From Anaeroplasma bactoclasticum (GTDB lineage: Bacteria; Bacillota_I; Bacilli_A; Acholeplasmatales; Anaeroplasmataceae), in contig NZ_QXEV01000005.1 of assembly GCF_003550015.1 (NCBI RefSeq), positions 1-64,000 on the forward strand: 64,000 bases of DNA. Reading direction: 5' to 3'. The notes beneath the pieces are model-generated. The model did no database searches. It had not been told where the DNA came from and saw only the letters and a list, made by a program, of their open reading frames with translations. How positions within the stretch are numbered: position 1 is the first letter of the stretch; each line of letters starts with the position of its first letter. The translations under genes and the position numbers were made by a program. Shown one piece after another: positions 41,335 through 50,480 of the stretch.

Positions 41335-43095
41335 CTACTCGTGAATCTCCAAGGTTTCTTCCATATAGCGTTGGAATGTGGTATTTCTCCAAAAGCCTAA
41401 ACGAATACCATCTATTCCTCTTGTCATCAGAATATAATAAATATTTAAAACAAATAGTGTAAATTCAAATTTATTGGCTGGGTCTACCATTTCATCGGTA
41501 TTGAACTTACCATTAACATTATAGAATTTATCTGGATTTGCTCTTAGATGTCCGTTTTCATCTAATTCTAGGTCTTCTCCAATAAGGACTCCAACCTTAT
41601 TCAAATCAATTCCTTGTACAGCAAATACTGAACCAATTTGGTCTTCTGCATCTTCATCCTTAGAATTAATCCAGTTTGTTTGAGTTGAATTCCATCTTCT
41701 AGATAAATCCCCCTCATGAAAATGAGTTATTTCAGGATGGCTACCGTGTTCTTGTCTCCAATCCTCAATTAAACCTGCTAGAACTCTATTGACGTGCTCA
41801 GGATTATAATTCTTATCCTCTTCAAGCCAGTCAATTAAATTATGTAATGGATTCTCAGTAAAATATCCAAAGTATGCATTTACAGTTCTATCGTTAAATA
41901 CTTCTCTATTGAAGTTTTCATCAAAATTAGTATTTTGAGAAGATAACAATCCTGTGTCCTTATATAGTAAATACTTGATACCATTAACATAATCTTCAGA
42001 TGTATATGTCTTACCTCTTGGAGCTTGAATTCTAAATTGAGTCTTTAAGAATTTCTTCTCATATCCTTCTGTTAATCTTGCATACTCAGTTCTAGATACA
42101 TTTGCTGGTCTAATAGCCTGTAATACGTCATACATTAGTATTATTTGAGAACCTAGCTGTTGTAAGATTTCCAAATGTGATTGGCAATTTGCAAATGCAG
42201 GAATATCATAAACCGCATTGAAGGCTGCCATTTGCTTTGAGCCCCTTCTAGATAATTTATGAGACTCATCAACAACAATTATGTCAAAGTGTTCTCCTTC
42301 GGTAATTAGCTTTGTAGATGTAGTGACCTTTAAATTATCATTATTCATTCCAAATATTTTAAAGATTTCTCTACCTGTAGCCTCCCAATTTGGCTGAACA
42401 ACTACACCTATTCTTGCATTCTTATTATTTTTTAAAACTGAAGCAACTAAATGAGTTAATAGTACAGTTTTCCCTGTACCAGCATCTCCATTAATCACAT
42501 AATTTTTAGTTGGATTATCAATTATCTCCCTTATTAATTCTGTTTGTTCTTGTGTTAATGCCTTAATTGGGGAATACTTAACTAATGCTCTAGTTCTCAA
42601 TTCCTCAAGAGTTGGGGTTAATACCCATCCCTTAGGGGCAAGAACTTCCTCCCAATATGGAAGAATTACATCAGTTGCAACCTTTTCTCTATCTCTATAT
42701 TGAGTTACTGTATTACCTGCTGTTCTATTGATGACATCATCGTCATAGCTTAAAAACTGTGCAGCTGCATCCTTTCTGTCCGCATTAAAATATGTAATGA
42801 ACTGAGATTCAACATCATCAAGTGCTGTACCATTATCTAAATATACAGAAAATAAAACTATAACCTGGTTAAAGCGAGCAGTGTTAAACTTCTCTTCTGT
42901 ACCGTCATAATGCTGCTTATGTCTTTCAATAAAATGCTTTGTCTGGCCTATATAAATTTTCTTGGATGTAGTGCCTCGATAAATATAAATACAATTATTG
43001 TATTTCAATGCATTTTGCTGATCATTACTTAATAGATCTAGTCCTACTAATCCTTTATTTCTAATTCCTAATTCGATATAACTATACTTAGCCAT
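41335..43095 (-). CDS. GIY-YIG nuclease fused to a DUF2075 SF1-type helicase
   Basis: The N-terminal 110 residues contain CIYIYRGTTSKKIYIGQTKH, with the GIY and YIG strands and the Arg helix of GIY-YIG nucleases. Residues 185-586 are a DUF2075-type P-loop helicase: GDAGTGKTVLL (about 207), VVDESHKL (about 276), ILMYDVLQAIRP and an end with QGIDLNKVG and YILMTRGIDGIRLGF. A nuclease-helicase fusion of this type is typical of phage-defence proteins. It faces an HTH-EVE-like regulator across an operator region. Confidence 0.85.
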   Translation of the reverse strand: MAKYSYIELGIRNKGLVGLDLLSNDQQNALKYNNCIYIYRGTTSKKIYIGQTKHFIERHKQHYDGTEEKFNTARFNQVIVLFSVYLDNGTALDDVESQFITYFNADRKDAAAQFLSYDDDVINRTAGNTVTQYRDREKVATDVILPYWEEVLAPKGWVLTPTLEELRTRALVKYSPIKALTQEQTELIREIIDNPTKNYVINGDAGTGKTVLLTHLVASVLKNNKNARIGVVVQPNWEATGREIFKIFGMNNDNLKVTTSTKLITEGEHFDIIVVDESHKLSRRGSKQMAAFNAVYDIPAFANCQSHLEILQQLGSQIILMYDVLQAIRPANVSRTEYARLTEGYEKKFLKTQFRIQAPRGKTYTSEDYVNGIKYLLYKDTGLLSSQNTNFDENFNREVFNDRTVNAYFGYFTENPLHNLIDWLEEDKNYNPEHVNRVLAGLIEDWRQEHGSHPEITHFHEGDLSRRWNSTQTNWINSKDEDAEDQIGSVFAVQGIDLNKVGVLIGEDLELDENGHLRANPDKFYNVNGKFNTDEMVDPANKFEFTLFVLNIYYILMTRGIDGIRLGFWRNTTFQRYMEETLEIHE

Positions 43096-43162
43096 TTTTT
43101 CCCCTCCTTAAATCGAATCAATCTATTTCAATTTAAGTTGGGGTAAAGCGCTTTATTCAACG

Positions 43163-43212
43163 GACTATAAGTCACTATTTTTTGAGAAAACTTCTCGTTG
43201 TGACTTATAGTC
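43163..43212. promoter_or_regulatory. Inverted-repeat operator between the helicase and its regulator
   Basis: GACTATAAGTCAC (43163-43175) and GTGACTTATAGTC (43200-43212) are exact inverted copies, and each arm is itself nearly palindromic (GACTATAAGTC). They lie in the 165-bp divergent region, in the right place for the HTH-EVE-like protein to control both genes. Confidence 0.75.
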
Positions 43213-43260
43213 TATTGGCAATTTTGACTAATTTTTATAAAATTTTTATGGTGATGCGAT

Positions 43261-43986
43261 ATGGCAATTGAAAAACCAATTGAGATTGGTAATAGAATAA
43301 AGGAGCTAAGATCTCTTAAGGGCTTATCCCAAGAGGAGCTTGCAAATAATTGTGGTTTAGATAGAACCTATATTAATGCTGTTGAGAAGGGGAAAAGAAA
43401 TATTACCTTAGTATCCTTGAAAAGAATTACTGAATCATTAAATATTACATTTAAAAACTTTTTTGATGAAAATTACATATATCCAACAGCTGACGCTAAT
43501 AAAGTATTCCTAATTAGCTGCGACACAGATAATTACAATAAAACTATGATTAATGGTGTAAAAGTATCTGATATAGATAAATACTTTTCGGAAAATGATG
43601 CAGAGAATATAAAAAAATTTGCCGATAATGGCTTAATATACATTTGGGGTACATCAAGTGGAAATACCAGCAAATTTAGAGAATTAAATATAAATGATGT
43701 TTGTGTTTTTTCAAAGCAAAAGAAAATCATAGGTACATCTACTCTTTTATATAAATGTGAGAGCACTAAATTCAGTAAAAAATTCTGGAAAAATAAAAAA
43801 AATCCAGATTTTATCTGGCCTAATATCTTCATTATGTCAAAGCCTATTGAGCTTAACATAGATGCATATAAACTATTGGAAGCAGGAAAATATAAAAAGA
43901 CTTTCGTTCAAGGATTTACTATTCCTAGAGGAAAGCATAATGTTTTAATAAAACAATACTTAGAAGAAAAACTTAAGATTAATTAA
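43261..43986 (+). CDS. XRE regulator with an EVE/YTH-like modified-base-reader domain
   Basis: The 241-aa protein has an HTH (residues 10-65, IKELRSLKGLSQEELANNCG, RTYINAVEKGKRNITL) and a C-terminal domain at about 105-235 of PUA-superfamily type (LIYIWGTSSGN, LNINDVCVFSKQKKIIGTST, FWKNKKNPDFIWPNIFIM). HTH-EVE fusions are thought to sense modified bases and control restriction-type genes. It is one of the few plus-strand genes and faces the GIY-YIG helicase. Domain identity is from fold pattern and needs a profile search. Confidence 0.65.
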   Translation: MAIEKPIEIGNRIKELRSLKGLSQEELANNCGLDRTYINAVEKGKRNITLVSLKRITESLNITFKNFFDENYIYPTADANKVFLISCDTDNYNKTMINGVKVSDIDKYFSENDAENIKKFADNGLIYIWGTSSGNTSKFRELNINDVCVFSKQKKIIGTSTLLYKCESTKFSKKFWKNKKNPDFIWPNIFIMSKPIELNIDAYKLLEAGKYKKTFVQGFTIPRGKHNVLIKQYLEEKLKIN

Positions 43987-43990
43987 TAAA

Positions 43991-44031
43991 ACACCCTATC
44001 TTTGTTTATTTGAGATAGGGTGTGTTTTTTT
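43991..44031 (+). terminator. Terminator of the XRE-EVE-like gene
   Basis: ACACCCTATCT and AGATAGGGTGT form an 11-bp stem followed by seven T. Confidence 0.9.
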
Positions 44032-44063
44032 ATTTAATTCTTTATTATATGGTGGGGAAGGAG

Positions 44064-44089
44064 AAAAAAAGGATATCATTATAATATCC
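44064..44089 (-). terminator. Terminator of the 44160 operon
   Basis: On the minus strand GGATAT and ATATCC pair around TATAATG, followed by TTTTTTT. It ends the transcript of the acidic 71-aa gene. Confidence 0.7.
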
Positions 44090-44159
44090 TCTTTAATGAC
44101 ATATCTAACATAAAATATATCACTTATGCTTTTTGAAACAAAGCTTATGTTACTTTCAA

Positions 44160-44375
44160 TTAATCTCCATAGTCAACTTCTTCAAATTCAAAATCAATAG
44201 GTTCTGCATCGTATTCTTCCCATAATGATTCTTTAATGGATTCTTTTTCATCATATCCGACTTCTAACTCATATGCATTTATTGAACTAGGATGTTCCAT
44301 CTCAAATAACCACTCATCATCCTCAGATTGAGATGAATCCCACACAATATTGAATATATTAAAAAGCCTAGTCAT
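44160..44375 (-). CDS. Very acidic 71-aa protein
   Basis: More than a third of its residues are Asp or Glu, with three aromatic clusters (DDEWLFEME, LWEEYDAE, FEFEEVDYGD). It resembles DNA-mimic or anti-restriction proteins in composition only. It lies 31 bp after the PolC-like gene and is likely co-transcribed. Function unknown. Confidence 0.5.
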   Translation of the reverse strand: MTRLFNIFNIVWDSSQSEDDEWLFEMEHPSSINAYELEVGYDEKESIKESLWEEYDAEPIDFEFEEVDYGD

Positions 44376-44406
44376 ATTAGTTCACCATCCTTGTATACTT
44401 TTTCTT

Positions 44407-45738
44407 TTAAACAAACTTAAACATTATTGGTTTTCCAGTTACTTCTTTTTGCGATTGTTTTATTAATTTATAATAGCATTGATTCAATTTAAATTTCACT
44501 ATTGTATTTGGGACTTTTACAGATACAATACCATTTTCATATGCAATCACAGCTGTATCTTCAAAGCATTCATCATATGCATATCTATTAATTTCCTTTT
44601 TTATCAGCTTTCTAACATTGTCCCAAATCTCTTGATACTCAGTTAAGTATTCATCACGTTTCTTTATGTTATGCCCTAGTTCCTCTTTAAAATAATCATT
44701 AACTGTCTTACTTTCATTAGAAGGTTCATTCATAAGCTTATAAAAAATCTCAAGATAATTTAGCTTCGCAAATGAAATACAATGTGCAAGAGGGAATAAT
44801 CCATCGATATTATCTAGGTATCTTCTCAATGATACAGTTATATTACTTGTAAGCTCTTCCCATTTTGCTTTATTATTGGCCCTATATTTTCTTCCCTTCC
44901 TAGTATATTCACAAATTTGTAATGCCGTCTGCTTATCAATCTTACTTTCTATCAATAATGCATATAAGCCTTCTCTTGTTGTTGGATATTTCTTTATTGT
45001 ATCTTCAGTTATCGGCGAATTATAAATTTGGGATATCACATTTGTACCATGCATTCCTGCTGTTAGGTATACATAGGTGTCAAAGCTCTTTGTAGATTCA
45101 TCACAACGTTCTAATAATCTAGATAACATATTTGTATTAATTCCAGTAATGCCCTCAATATTTCTCTTATTAAATATTTCATAACTAATTTCATTATTTT
45201 GGGTAATATCATAATTGGGTAAACCATACTTTTTTATATTTTTATTTAATATGGATAAGCCTTCCATTCCCATTATGCCAATTTCTATCAATTTTTCATG
45301 ATTCCTATTTTCATAATCATCAAGACTAATAGTTTGATTAGTATATGGGATTAAACATGAGGTAGTTGTTCTAACCATTACTCCATTACTTATTTCATTT
45401 AAATAATCAATAAGTTTAGACTCAAATGATGTAGACACATTAAAGTCATATATAAAGGATTGTTCTTTTTTGTCAAATACAAATTCATATGGTAAATCAT
45501 ATGGTTCAATTGAATCAGTTATATCAAGAAAAAAATTAATATAAAGATTCCCGTAAAACCCTCTAACGATATAGTATTCATTATTAGACTTTAAGAAGTC
45601 TGATATCTTCTTTGAATAATATACTTCCATAAAATTCTTATCAGTCATTAGAGATAGTTCTTCTCTAACTCTTGGGTCATTTACTTTATCACCAAGTTCA
45701 TTAAGTACATATTGTCTTGCATCAAAAATATTATTCAT
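44407..45738 (-). CDS. PolC-like mini-protein, catalytic site partly lost
   Basis: The 443-aa product aligns by eye with the polymerase core of Bacillota PolC. Residues 8-85 match the palm start (ELGDKVNDPRVREELSLM; IVRGFYGNLYINFFLDITDS against [20 protein letters not shown]). Around 118 is YDFNVS where PolC has PDIDLNFS, so one catalytic Asp is replaced by Ile. GVMVRTTTSCLIP corresponds to GVKRTTGQHPGGIIVVP. Residues 150-345 match the fingers (AGMHGTN against GLSHGTD; CEYTRKGRK against ESVRKGKGL; LFPLAHCISFAKLNYLEIFY against the MFPKAHAAAYVLMA region). PHP, exonuclease and zinc parts are missing. Probably not a polymerase; a decoy or sensor is inferred. Confidence 0.7.
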   Translation of the reverse strand: MNNIFDARQYVLNELGDKVNDPRVREELSLMTDKNFMEVYYSKKISDFLKSNNEYYIVRGFYGNLYINFFLDITDSIEPYDLPYEFVFDKKEQSFIYDFNVSTSFESKLIDYLNEISNGVMVRTTTSCLIPYTNQTISLDDYENRNHEKLIEIGIMGMEGLSILNKNIKKYGLPNYDITQNNEISYEIFNKRNIEGITGINTNMLSRLLERCDESTKSFDTYVYLTAGMHGTNVISQIYNSPITEDTIKKYPTTREGLYALLIESKIDKQTALQICEYTRKGRKYRANNKAKWEELTSNITVSLRRYLDNIDGLFPLAHCISFAKLNYLEIFYKLMNEPSNESKTVNDYFKEELGHNIKKRDEYLTEYQEIWDNVRKLIKKEINRYAYDECFEDTAVIAYENGIVSVKVPNTIVKFKLNQCYYKLIKQSQKEVTGKPIMFKFV

Positions 45739-45773
45739 TTATATCCTCTCCATAATTACTTTTTTACAACTAT

Positions 45774-46064
45774 TTAAATATTAATAATTTCCATTTTTTT
45801 CTTCTTTTCTTTATGATATTTACGTTTCTTTGAGATAATAGATATCGCCTCACGTAATAAAATAGCATTAACAAGAGCAACGATAATTCCGTCTCGTGTT
45901 TTAATTTTGGGAGTGTAGTAATCTATTGCTGCTTGAGCAGTATCCTTACAGCCCTTCAAATAGATTTGATTCAAAAATCTCTGAGGTCCACCATATTCTT
46001 TTGCTGAAACTGTTAAATCAAGATATGATTGCATAGGATTTTGACATTTAATAATATTTTCCAT
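45774..46064 (-). CDS. Unrecognised 96-aa protein
   Basis: The protein ends in a lysine-rich tail (KKRKYHKEKKKKMEIINI) after a helix (DGIIVALVNAILLREAISII). The N-terminus is mixed. Its stop is 35 bp before the PolC-like start, so the two are probably one unit. The tail may contact nucleic acid. Function unknown. Confidence 0.5.
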   Translation of the reverse strand: MENIIKCQNPMQSYLDLTVSAKEYGGPQRFLNQIYLKGCKDTAQAAIDYYTPKIKTRDGIIVALVNAILLREAISIISKKRKYHKEKKKKMEIINI

Positions 46065-46090
46065 TACACTATTCTCCTTTTTTCAACTTC

Positions 46091-46339
46091 CTAATAATTC
46101 AAATCAGGCAAATTATCAGAATCGTAAACACCCCAATAACCAACTTTATAGTACTTATTGCCCTCATATTCATAATAAGTAAATGGATAGTCTTGACCAT
46201 TTGATTTCTCTGTGAAGCCTGTTTTTGCTATAAATTGAGCCCTAGCCTCATTTTCAGTGAATTTTTCTGCATCGATACATACCACAACATATTTATTATT
46301 CCATCCTTGGCATTTGCATCTAAAAACATGAACCTTCAT
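46091..46339 (-). CDS. Unrecognised 82-aa protein with a CxC motif
   Basis: The N-terminal FRCKCQGWNNKYVVVCIDAE contains three Cys in a strand-turn context. The rest is aromatic (YYEYEGNKYYKVGYWGVY). It heads the operon 46339-44160 and lies after a terminator and the 248-aa gene. No domain recognised. Confidence 0.5.
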   Translation of the reverse strand: MKVHVFRCKCQGWNNKYVVVCIDAEKFTENEARAQFIAKTGFTEKSNGQDYPFTYYEYEGNKYYKVGYWGVYDSDNLPDLNY

Positions 46340-46454
46340 TTTTCTTCCTCCTAAAAAGTTTAGCTATTTAAATAATAGCATTATGCTTGAATTTTGTCAA
46401 GGGTTTGTCTATTATCATCAGATATATTTTTGTCTTACAAAACAAAAGCACAAA

Positions 46455-46483
46455 AAAAAGAACTTTTTTATAAAGTTCTTTTA
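46455..46483 (-). terminator. Terminator of the 248-aa gene
   Basis: On the minus strand AAAGAACTTT and AAAGTTCTTT form the stem, followed by TTTTTG. It overlaps the stop codon at 46481. Confidence 0.75.
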
Positions 46484-47227
46484 CTTTTTAATAAACCTAA
46501 ATACTAATCCCCCTACGACTATAGCAGTTACTGCAGCAGCAACAACTCCAGCAACTGTAGTTCCCTTTAAGGGTCCTATTTCTTTACCTGTCATTTTTTC
46601 AAAGGTATTTTTAAACTCTTCTTTTCCTATTTTTTCTTTTGAACCAGCAACAGCCGATATATAGTTCAAACCAATTTCTCTTTCTTCTGGTAATAAATGA
46701 TGTTCATCAAATATTACAAAAAAAGTAATTGGCAAAATATCATCCTCATCCCTCTCTCGACTCTCTCTACATAAACTAGTAAATATAGCAATTGCCTCCG
46801 TTTTAGTGAGTTTTGCTTGACCTTCTTCGATTTTCTTTAATCTTTCTTCCTGAATTCCTGTATTTTCACTCAGGTAATCATACTCCCAACCAGCAGCTTT
46901 TCTCAACACCTTTAAATTTTTTTGTAACAATAATACATTTTCATCAATCACATAATCTTTAGAACTAAAGGTTTTAGAATCAATACTATCATCACTTTGA
47001 AAATTATCAAGCATATACTTTATAATATCATTTTTTGTAACATCATCACGTAATATATAATCAAATAATTTTATAAATTCCGAATTTGGAATTTGGTCCT
47101 TCATATTCTTTTCATAATAATCCATATAAACATAAAGAGTCGCTCTAGAAAGAGGTAAATACTCTATCAAATCTATTTTTTTAAATTTCAACAATTTCAA
47201 TTTGTTGGATATAATTCCAGTTGTCAT
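46481..47227 (-). CDS. HTH protein with a C-terminal membrane anchor
   Basis: The 248-aa protein has an N-terminal helical segment (residues 4-40) and an XRE-like HTH at about 95-150 (LKVLRKAAGWEYDYLSENTG, RLKKIEEGQAKLTKTEAIAI). The C-terminal 25 residues are a Gly/Ala-rich membrane segment (TTVAGVVAAAVTAIVVGGLV) with a basic end. A membrane-tethered DNA-binding protein may sense the envelope or pin the element. It is the gene nearest to the replication block. Confidence 0.65.
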   Translation of the reverse strand: MTTGIISNKLKLLKFKKIDLIEYLPLSRATLYVYMDYYEKNMKDQIPNSEFIKLFDYILRDDVTKNDIIKYMLDNFQSDDSIDSKTFSSKDYVIDENVLLLQKNLKVLRKAAGWEYDYLSENTGIQEERLKKIEEGQAKLTKTEAIAIFTSLCRESRERDEDDILPITFFVIFDEHHLLPEEREIGLNYISAVAGSKEKIGKEEFKNTFEKMTGKEIGPLKGTTVAGVVAAAVTAIVVGGLVFRFIKK

Positions 47228-47300
47228 TTTTAATCACCTCTAGAACAATTCTATCAAAAATACATAATTTTGTAAAGCATTCAAAAAGACAAAATCCAGT

Positions 47301-49055
47301 TCAATTCAATTCATTTACAAATATACTAGGATTTAATCTTTTTCTCATTCCGTGAATAATATGGTATTCTGCTGAGGATAGATATAGATATTCCTTTGCT
47401 CTTGTCATCGCAACATACAATAATCTTCTTTCTTCTTTTATATCATCCTCATTTTTCAAGCTTTGAGGAATTATTTTATCATTTACTGAGATGATGAATA
47501 CACATTTAAATTCTAAGCCCTTGGCTCTATGAATGGTTATTAGGTTAACTCCCATTTCATTTATATCCTCATCATCAGATAATAATATATTATCTAATAT
47601 TTCCTTATTAGTTTTTAATTGGCTATTTATCATAATATCCTTTAGGGCTCTTAGGTATTCAAGTTCTTTATCTGTTGGGTTATTAAATAGTATTTCAAGT
47701 AAGGATTCAAATAATTGCTTACGGTCATATTTAGATATAATAGTTAATAATTCTTTGATCGCTTGAGCTTTAGTGGATATATCACTAATATTCATTTCTA
47801 TGATAATATCTAAAGGAGATTTATTCGTTGATTTGATTCTTTTTATGATTAAATCATAAAAGATATCATCAATTTGAAGGGCTTGTAAAAGCAATATATA
47901 GTCACTTGGATTATCTAGAAATTGGTATAAGGCAATCATTCTTCTGGTTGAAGCTATCTTAAAGAATTTTAATTTACCATAGGCTATAAATGGGATATTA
48001 TTTCTTTTTAGCTCATATTCTATTTCAGTAGATTGATAATTATTTCTAAATAGTACAGCAATCTCATTTGGCTTATAGTTACCTTTTTCTATGAACCTTT
48101 TTATTGTGCTTGCAACCTCCCAGGCTTGGTAGGATGTATCCGGTAGCTCATGGTAGATTACCTTGAATTTAGGGTTAATATTAGAATAGATATCACTTTG
48201 TAGATTATGGTTATGCTTTATTAGGTTATTAGCTTTTTCTAGGATGTTTGAAGCACACCTATAGTTTTGATTTAAATAGATGATTTCATCAGCACTATCC
48301 TTAAATTCATTAATTATTCTTACATCAGATGATCTAAAGGAATATATTAGCTGGTTGATATCTCCTACGCAAAATAGGTTATTATATTTTGATGATAGCT
48401 TTTTTAATAGTTCATATTGAATTTGATTTGTATCCTGGAATTCATCCACTAATATGTATTTACATTGATTTAATATAGAATCCTTAAATGATATATTATC
48501 AATATTATTTAGAAATAGAGATATCATATCATCAAAATCAATTTCTCCTCTTTGCATCATGTATTCCTGAAATTTGTAATATACCTGGTTATAGATTCTT
48601 GCCTCGTCTGTTGTCTTGAATTTATATTCTAGATTATTTTTTCTTTTGGTGATAAATTGCATTAAGGATTTAGGGCTATATTTTATATTTAGATCATTGA
48701 TTATTTCATTTAAAATATATAATTCATATTCTTCTGTTACTATTCTTATGGAATCAAATTTATTAAAGCCTAATTCATCCTTGGCATTTAATAGCATCTT
48801 ATAAGAATAGCTGTGGAAGGTATATATATTATTAAATTTATTATTTAATCGATATATCATTTCCTTAGCCGCTCTTTTAGTGAAGGTAAAGGCTATTATT
48901 TCATTTGGAGATACTCCATTATCAAGTAGGTATTTGATTCTTGTTGTTAATACCTTAGTTTTACCTGATCCTGCACTTGATGCAACTAATACTCTTTTAG
49001 AATTAGTTGTCACTGCCTTGTATTGCTCTTTATTTAATTGGTTCAAATATTCCAT
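47301..49055 (-). CDS. PcrA/UvrD-type SF1A helicase
   Basis: The 584-aa protein has the SF1A motifs in order: I (ASSAGSGKTKVL, about 28-39), Ia (AFTFTKRAAKEM), II (LVDEFQDTNQIQ), III (FCVGDINQLIYSFR), IV (EIAVLFRNNYQSTE), V (LITIHRAKGLEFKCVF) and VI (RRLLYVAMTRAKEYL). It is shorter than PcrA (about 720 aa). PcrA-type helicases unwind for Rep_trans initiators, so its place two genes after such a Rep fits. It overlaps the 84-aa gene start by 26 bp. Confidence 0.9.
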   Translation of the reverse strand: MEYLNQLNKEQYKAVTTNSKRVLVASSAGSGKTKVLTTRIKYLLDNGVSPNEIIAFTFTKRAAKEMIYRLNNKFNNIYTFHSYSYKMLLNAKDELGFNKFDSIRIVTEEYELYILNEIINDLNIKYSPKSLMQFITKRKNNLEYKFKTTDEARIYNQVYYKFQEYMMQRGEIDFDDMISLFLNNIDNISFKDSILNQCKYILVDEFQDTNQIQYELLKKLSSKYNNLFCVGDINQLIYSFRSSDVRIINEFKDSADEIIYLNQNYRCASNILEKANNLIKHNHNLQSDIYSNINPKFKVIYHELPDTSYQAWEVASTIKRFIEKGNYKPNEIAVLFRNNYQSTEIEYELKRNNIPFIAYGKLKFFKIASTRRMIALYQFLDNPSDYILLLQALQIDDIFYDLIIKRIKSTNKSPLDIIIEMNISDISTKAQAIKELLTIISKYDRKQLFESLLEILFNNPTDKELEYLRALKDIMINSQLKTNKEILDNILLSDDEDINEMGVNLITIHRAKGLEFKCVFIISVNDKIIPQSLKNEDDIKEERRLLYVAMTRAKEYLYLSSAEYHIIHGMRKRLNPSIFVNELN

Positions 49056-49284
49056 GCTTTATTTTTATATACCATAATGTTAGCTCTAATAATTCCTTTT
49101 CTGTATGGAATGGTTTATTTCTTAAAAAATATAAAATATCATCTATATTTATGTATTTAGATTCTACTAATGGTAAATCATTATAATGATTATCATTTAT
49201 ATAATTTATTATTAGAACTGGAAGATTTGGAAATATTAGGTTTTTATATTTTTCTCTTATTCTCCAAATTGTACATTCATTCAT
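49030..49284 (-). CDS. Unrecognised 84-aa protein
   Basis: The start overlaps the rep stop (ATGA) and the end overlaps the helicase start by 26 bp, so translation is coupled on both sides. The sequence is helical with LLELTLWYIKIKHGIF near the end. Likely a loader or linker of Rep and helicase; this is an inference from coupling only. Confidence 0.55.
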   Translation of the reverse strand: MNECTIWRIREKYKNLIFPNLPVLIINYINDNHYNDLPLVESKYINIDDILYFLRNKPFHTEKELLELTLWYIKIKHGIFEPIK

Positions 49285-50417
49285 TAAAATGGTAATTCTC
49301 CTTCCTCTATTATTTTTGATATTTCCTTTAATAATTCCTTAAATGCTTCATCTGTATAGGTTGACATTTTTCTTTCTATCATGAACTGGTTAAATCTTTT
49401 TAATTGCATTCTTGAGGTATTAGATAAAAGAGTAAATAATTCATGATATAGTCTTTCTTCAAATAATTGCTTGTCACATTTTGCTTCCACAAACCATAAA
49501 AGCAATATCATTTTTGCCTTTGGCATTATGTAATTATATGAGGTTTCGCTTGTTGATTTTCTCATTTCCGCCTTAGGTAGGATTCCTTTTTCTGTAGTTT
49601 CTAGGAAGCTTAACCATTTAGAATCTGTTTTTTCTCTATAAAGATGATTCTTATCTGGCTTGCTATTTTCTTTTATATCTAATATGGAGTATAGTGCTTT
49701 AGTTGCAAATGCCTTTAGTCTAATGCCATAGATTACATCCTCTTCGTCCTTATAATTTTCTAATAAATCTAGGACTATAGCATCAGCCTTACCTTGACGA
49801 AATCTCATTTCATATCTAGTCCAGTATTCATATGGAACTTCTTTTTTTAGGGTTCTCTGTTGTTTATATTTATCGTAGATACATAATTCTGTTTTGGAAT
49901 TACGTGAGCCAAAATCGATAGTTAAGCCTCGCTTTAGGGTGCCTAGGATTTTAGGTTCTGTTTTAAATATGGATGTATATGCATTACCTTCTATTTTGTC
50001 ATATAGATATTTAAGAGGCATTTCCTTTCCTGATATATCATCAATGGTTATATCTATTCTTTTGAATGTTGGGTTAAAACCCATTAGGAATTCAAAAAAA
50101 TCATACCAGGATGATATTCCTTCCTTCAGTCTTTCAAATTCCCTACAGCCATCTCCCTTTAATTCTAATTGACAGGTACGATATCCAAAATCATTTAAGG
50201 GGCCACAGCAACGAAGTATAATATATTTATTTAAGATAAATTGATATCTAAAATTATTTACTGCATAATTAGATTCTTCTATTTGACACATATCTAATTT
50301 AAAATATTCTCTAAATATATCTAGAATTAAATATGCTTCATTTCTATCAGATAGATTATTATATCTTTCCGCAAATGTTACGGATAAATAATCTATTATT
50401 ACTCTTTTGTTATTCAT
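49284..50417 (-). CDS. Rep_trans replication initiator (rolling-circle type)
   Basis: The 377-aa protein fits the Rep_trans family: YLSVTFAE at the N-terminus, the GYRTCQLELKGDGCRE segment, FKRIDITIDD and the YDKYKQQRTL active-site region (about 183-192) with the nicking Tyr. The C-terminal part includes LLLWFVEAK. Some relaxases (MobT) share this family, but the neighbours are phage-type. The inverted repeat at 50481-50548, 64 bp upstream, is a likely nick region. Confidence 0.85.
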   Translation of the reverse strand: MNNKRVIIDYLSVTFAERYNNLSDRNEAYLILDIFREYFKLDMCQIEESNYAVNNFRYQFILNKYIILRCCGPLNDFGYRTCQLELKGDGCREFERLKEGISSWYDFFEFLMGFNPTFKRIDITIDDISGKEMPLKYLYDKIEGNAYTSIFKTEPKILGTLKRGLTIDFGSRNSKTELCIYDKYKQQRTLKKEVPYEYWTRYEMRFRQGKADAIVLDLLENYKDEEDVIYGIRLKAFATKALYSILDIKENSKPDKNHLYREKTDSKWLSFLETTEKGILPKAEMRKSTSETSYNYIMPKAKMILLLWFVEAKCDKQLFEERLYHELFTLLSNTSRMQLKRFNQFMIERKMSTYTDEAFKELLKEISKIIEEGELPF

Positions 50418-50480
50418 ATTATTCCTTTCAATTCGTATTAAATTAGTAATTTATTTATAACGGTTTAATGCATTAAAGCA

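Noticed and set aside
18502-46339. BREX, DISARM, Zorya, Thoeris, retron or CBASS
   Set aside because: No PglZ, DrmA/B, MotAB-like, TIR, reverse transcriptase or cyclase genes were found among the products.
947-50172. Many plus-strand ORFs of 60-120 codons opposite minus-strand genes
   Set aside because: They lie within well-supported genes on the other strand, lack ribosome binding sites and have low-complexity hydrophobic products.
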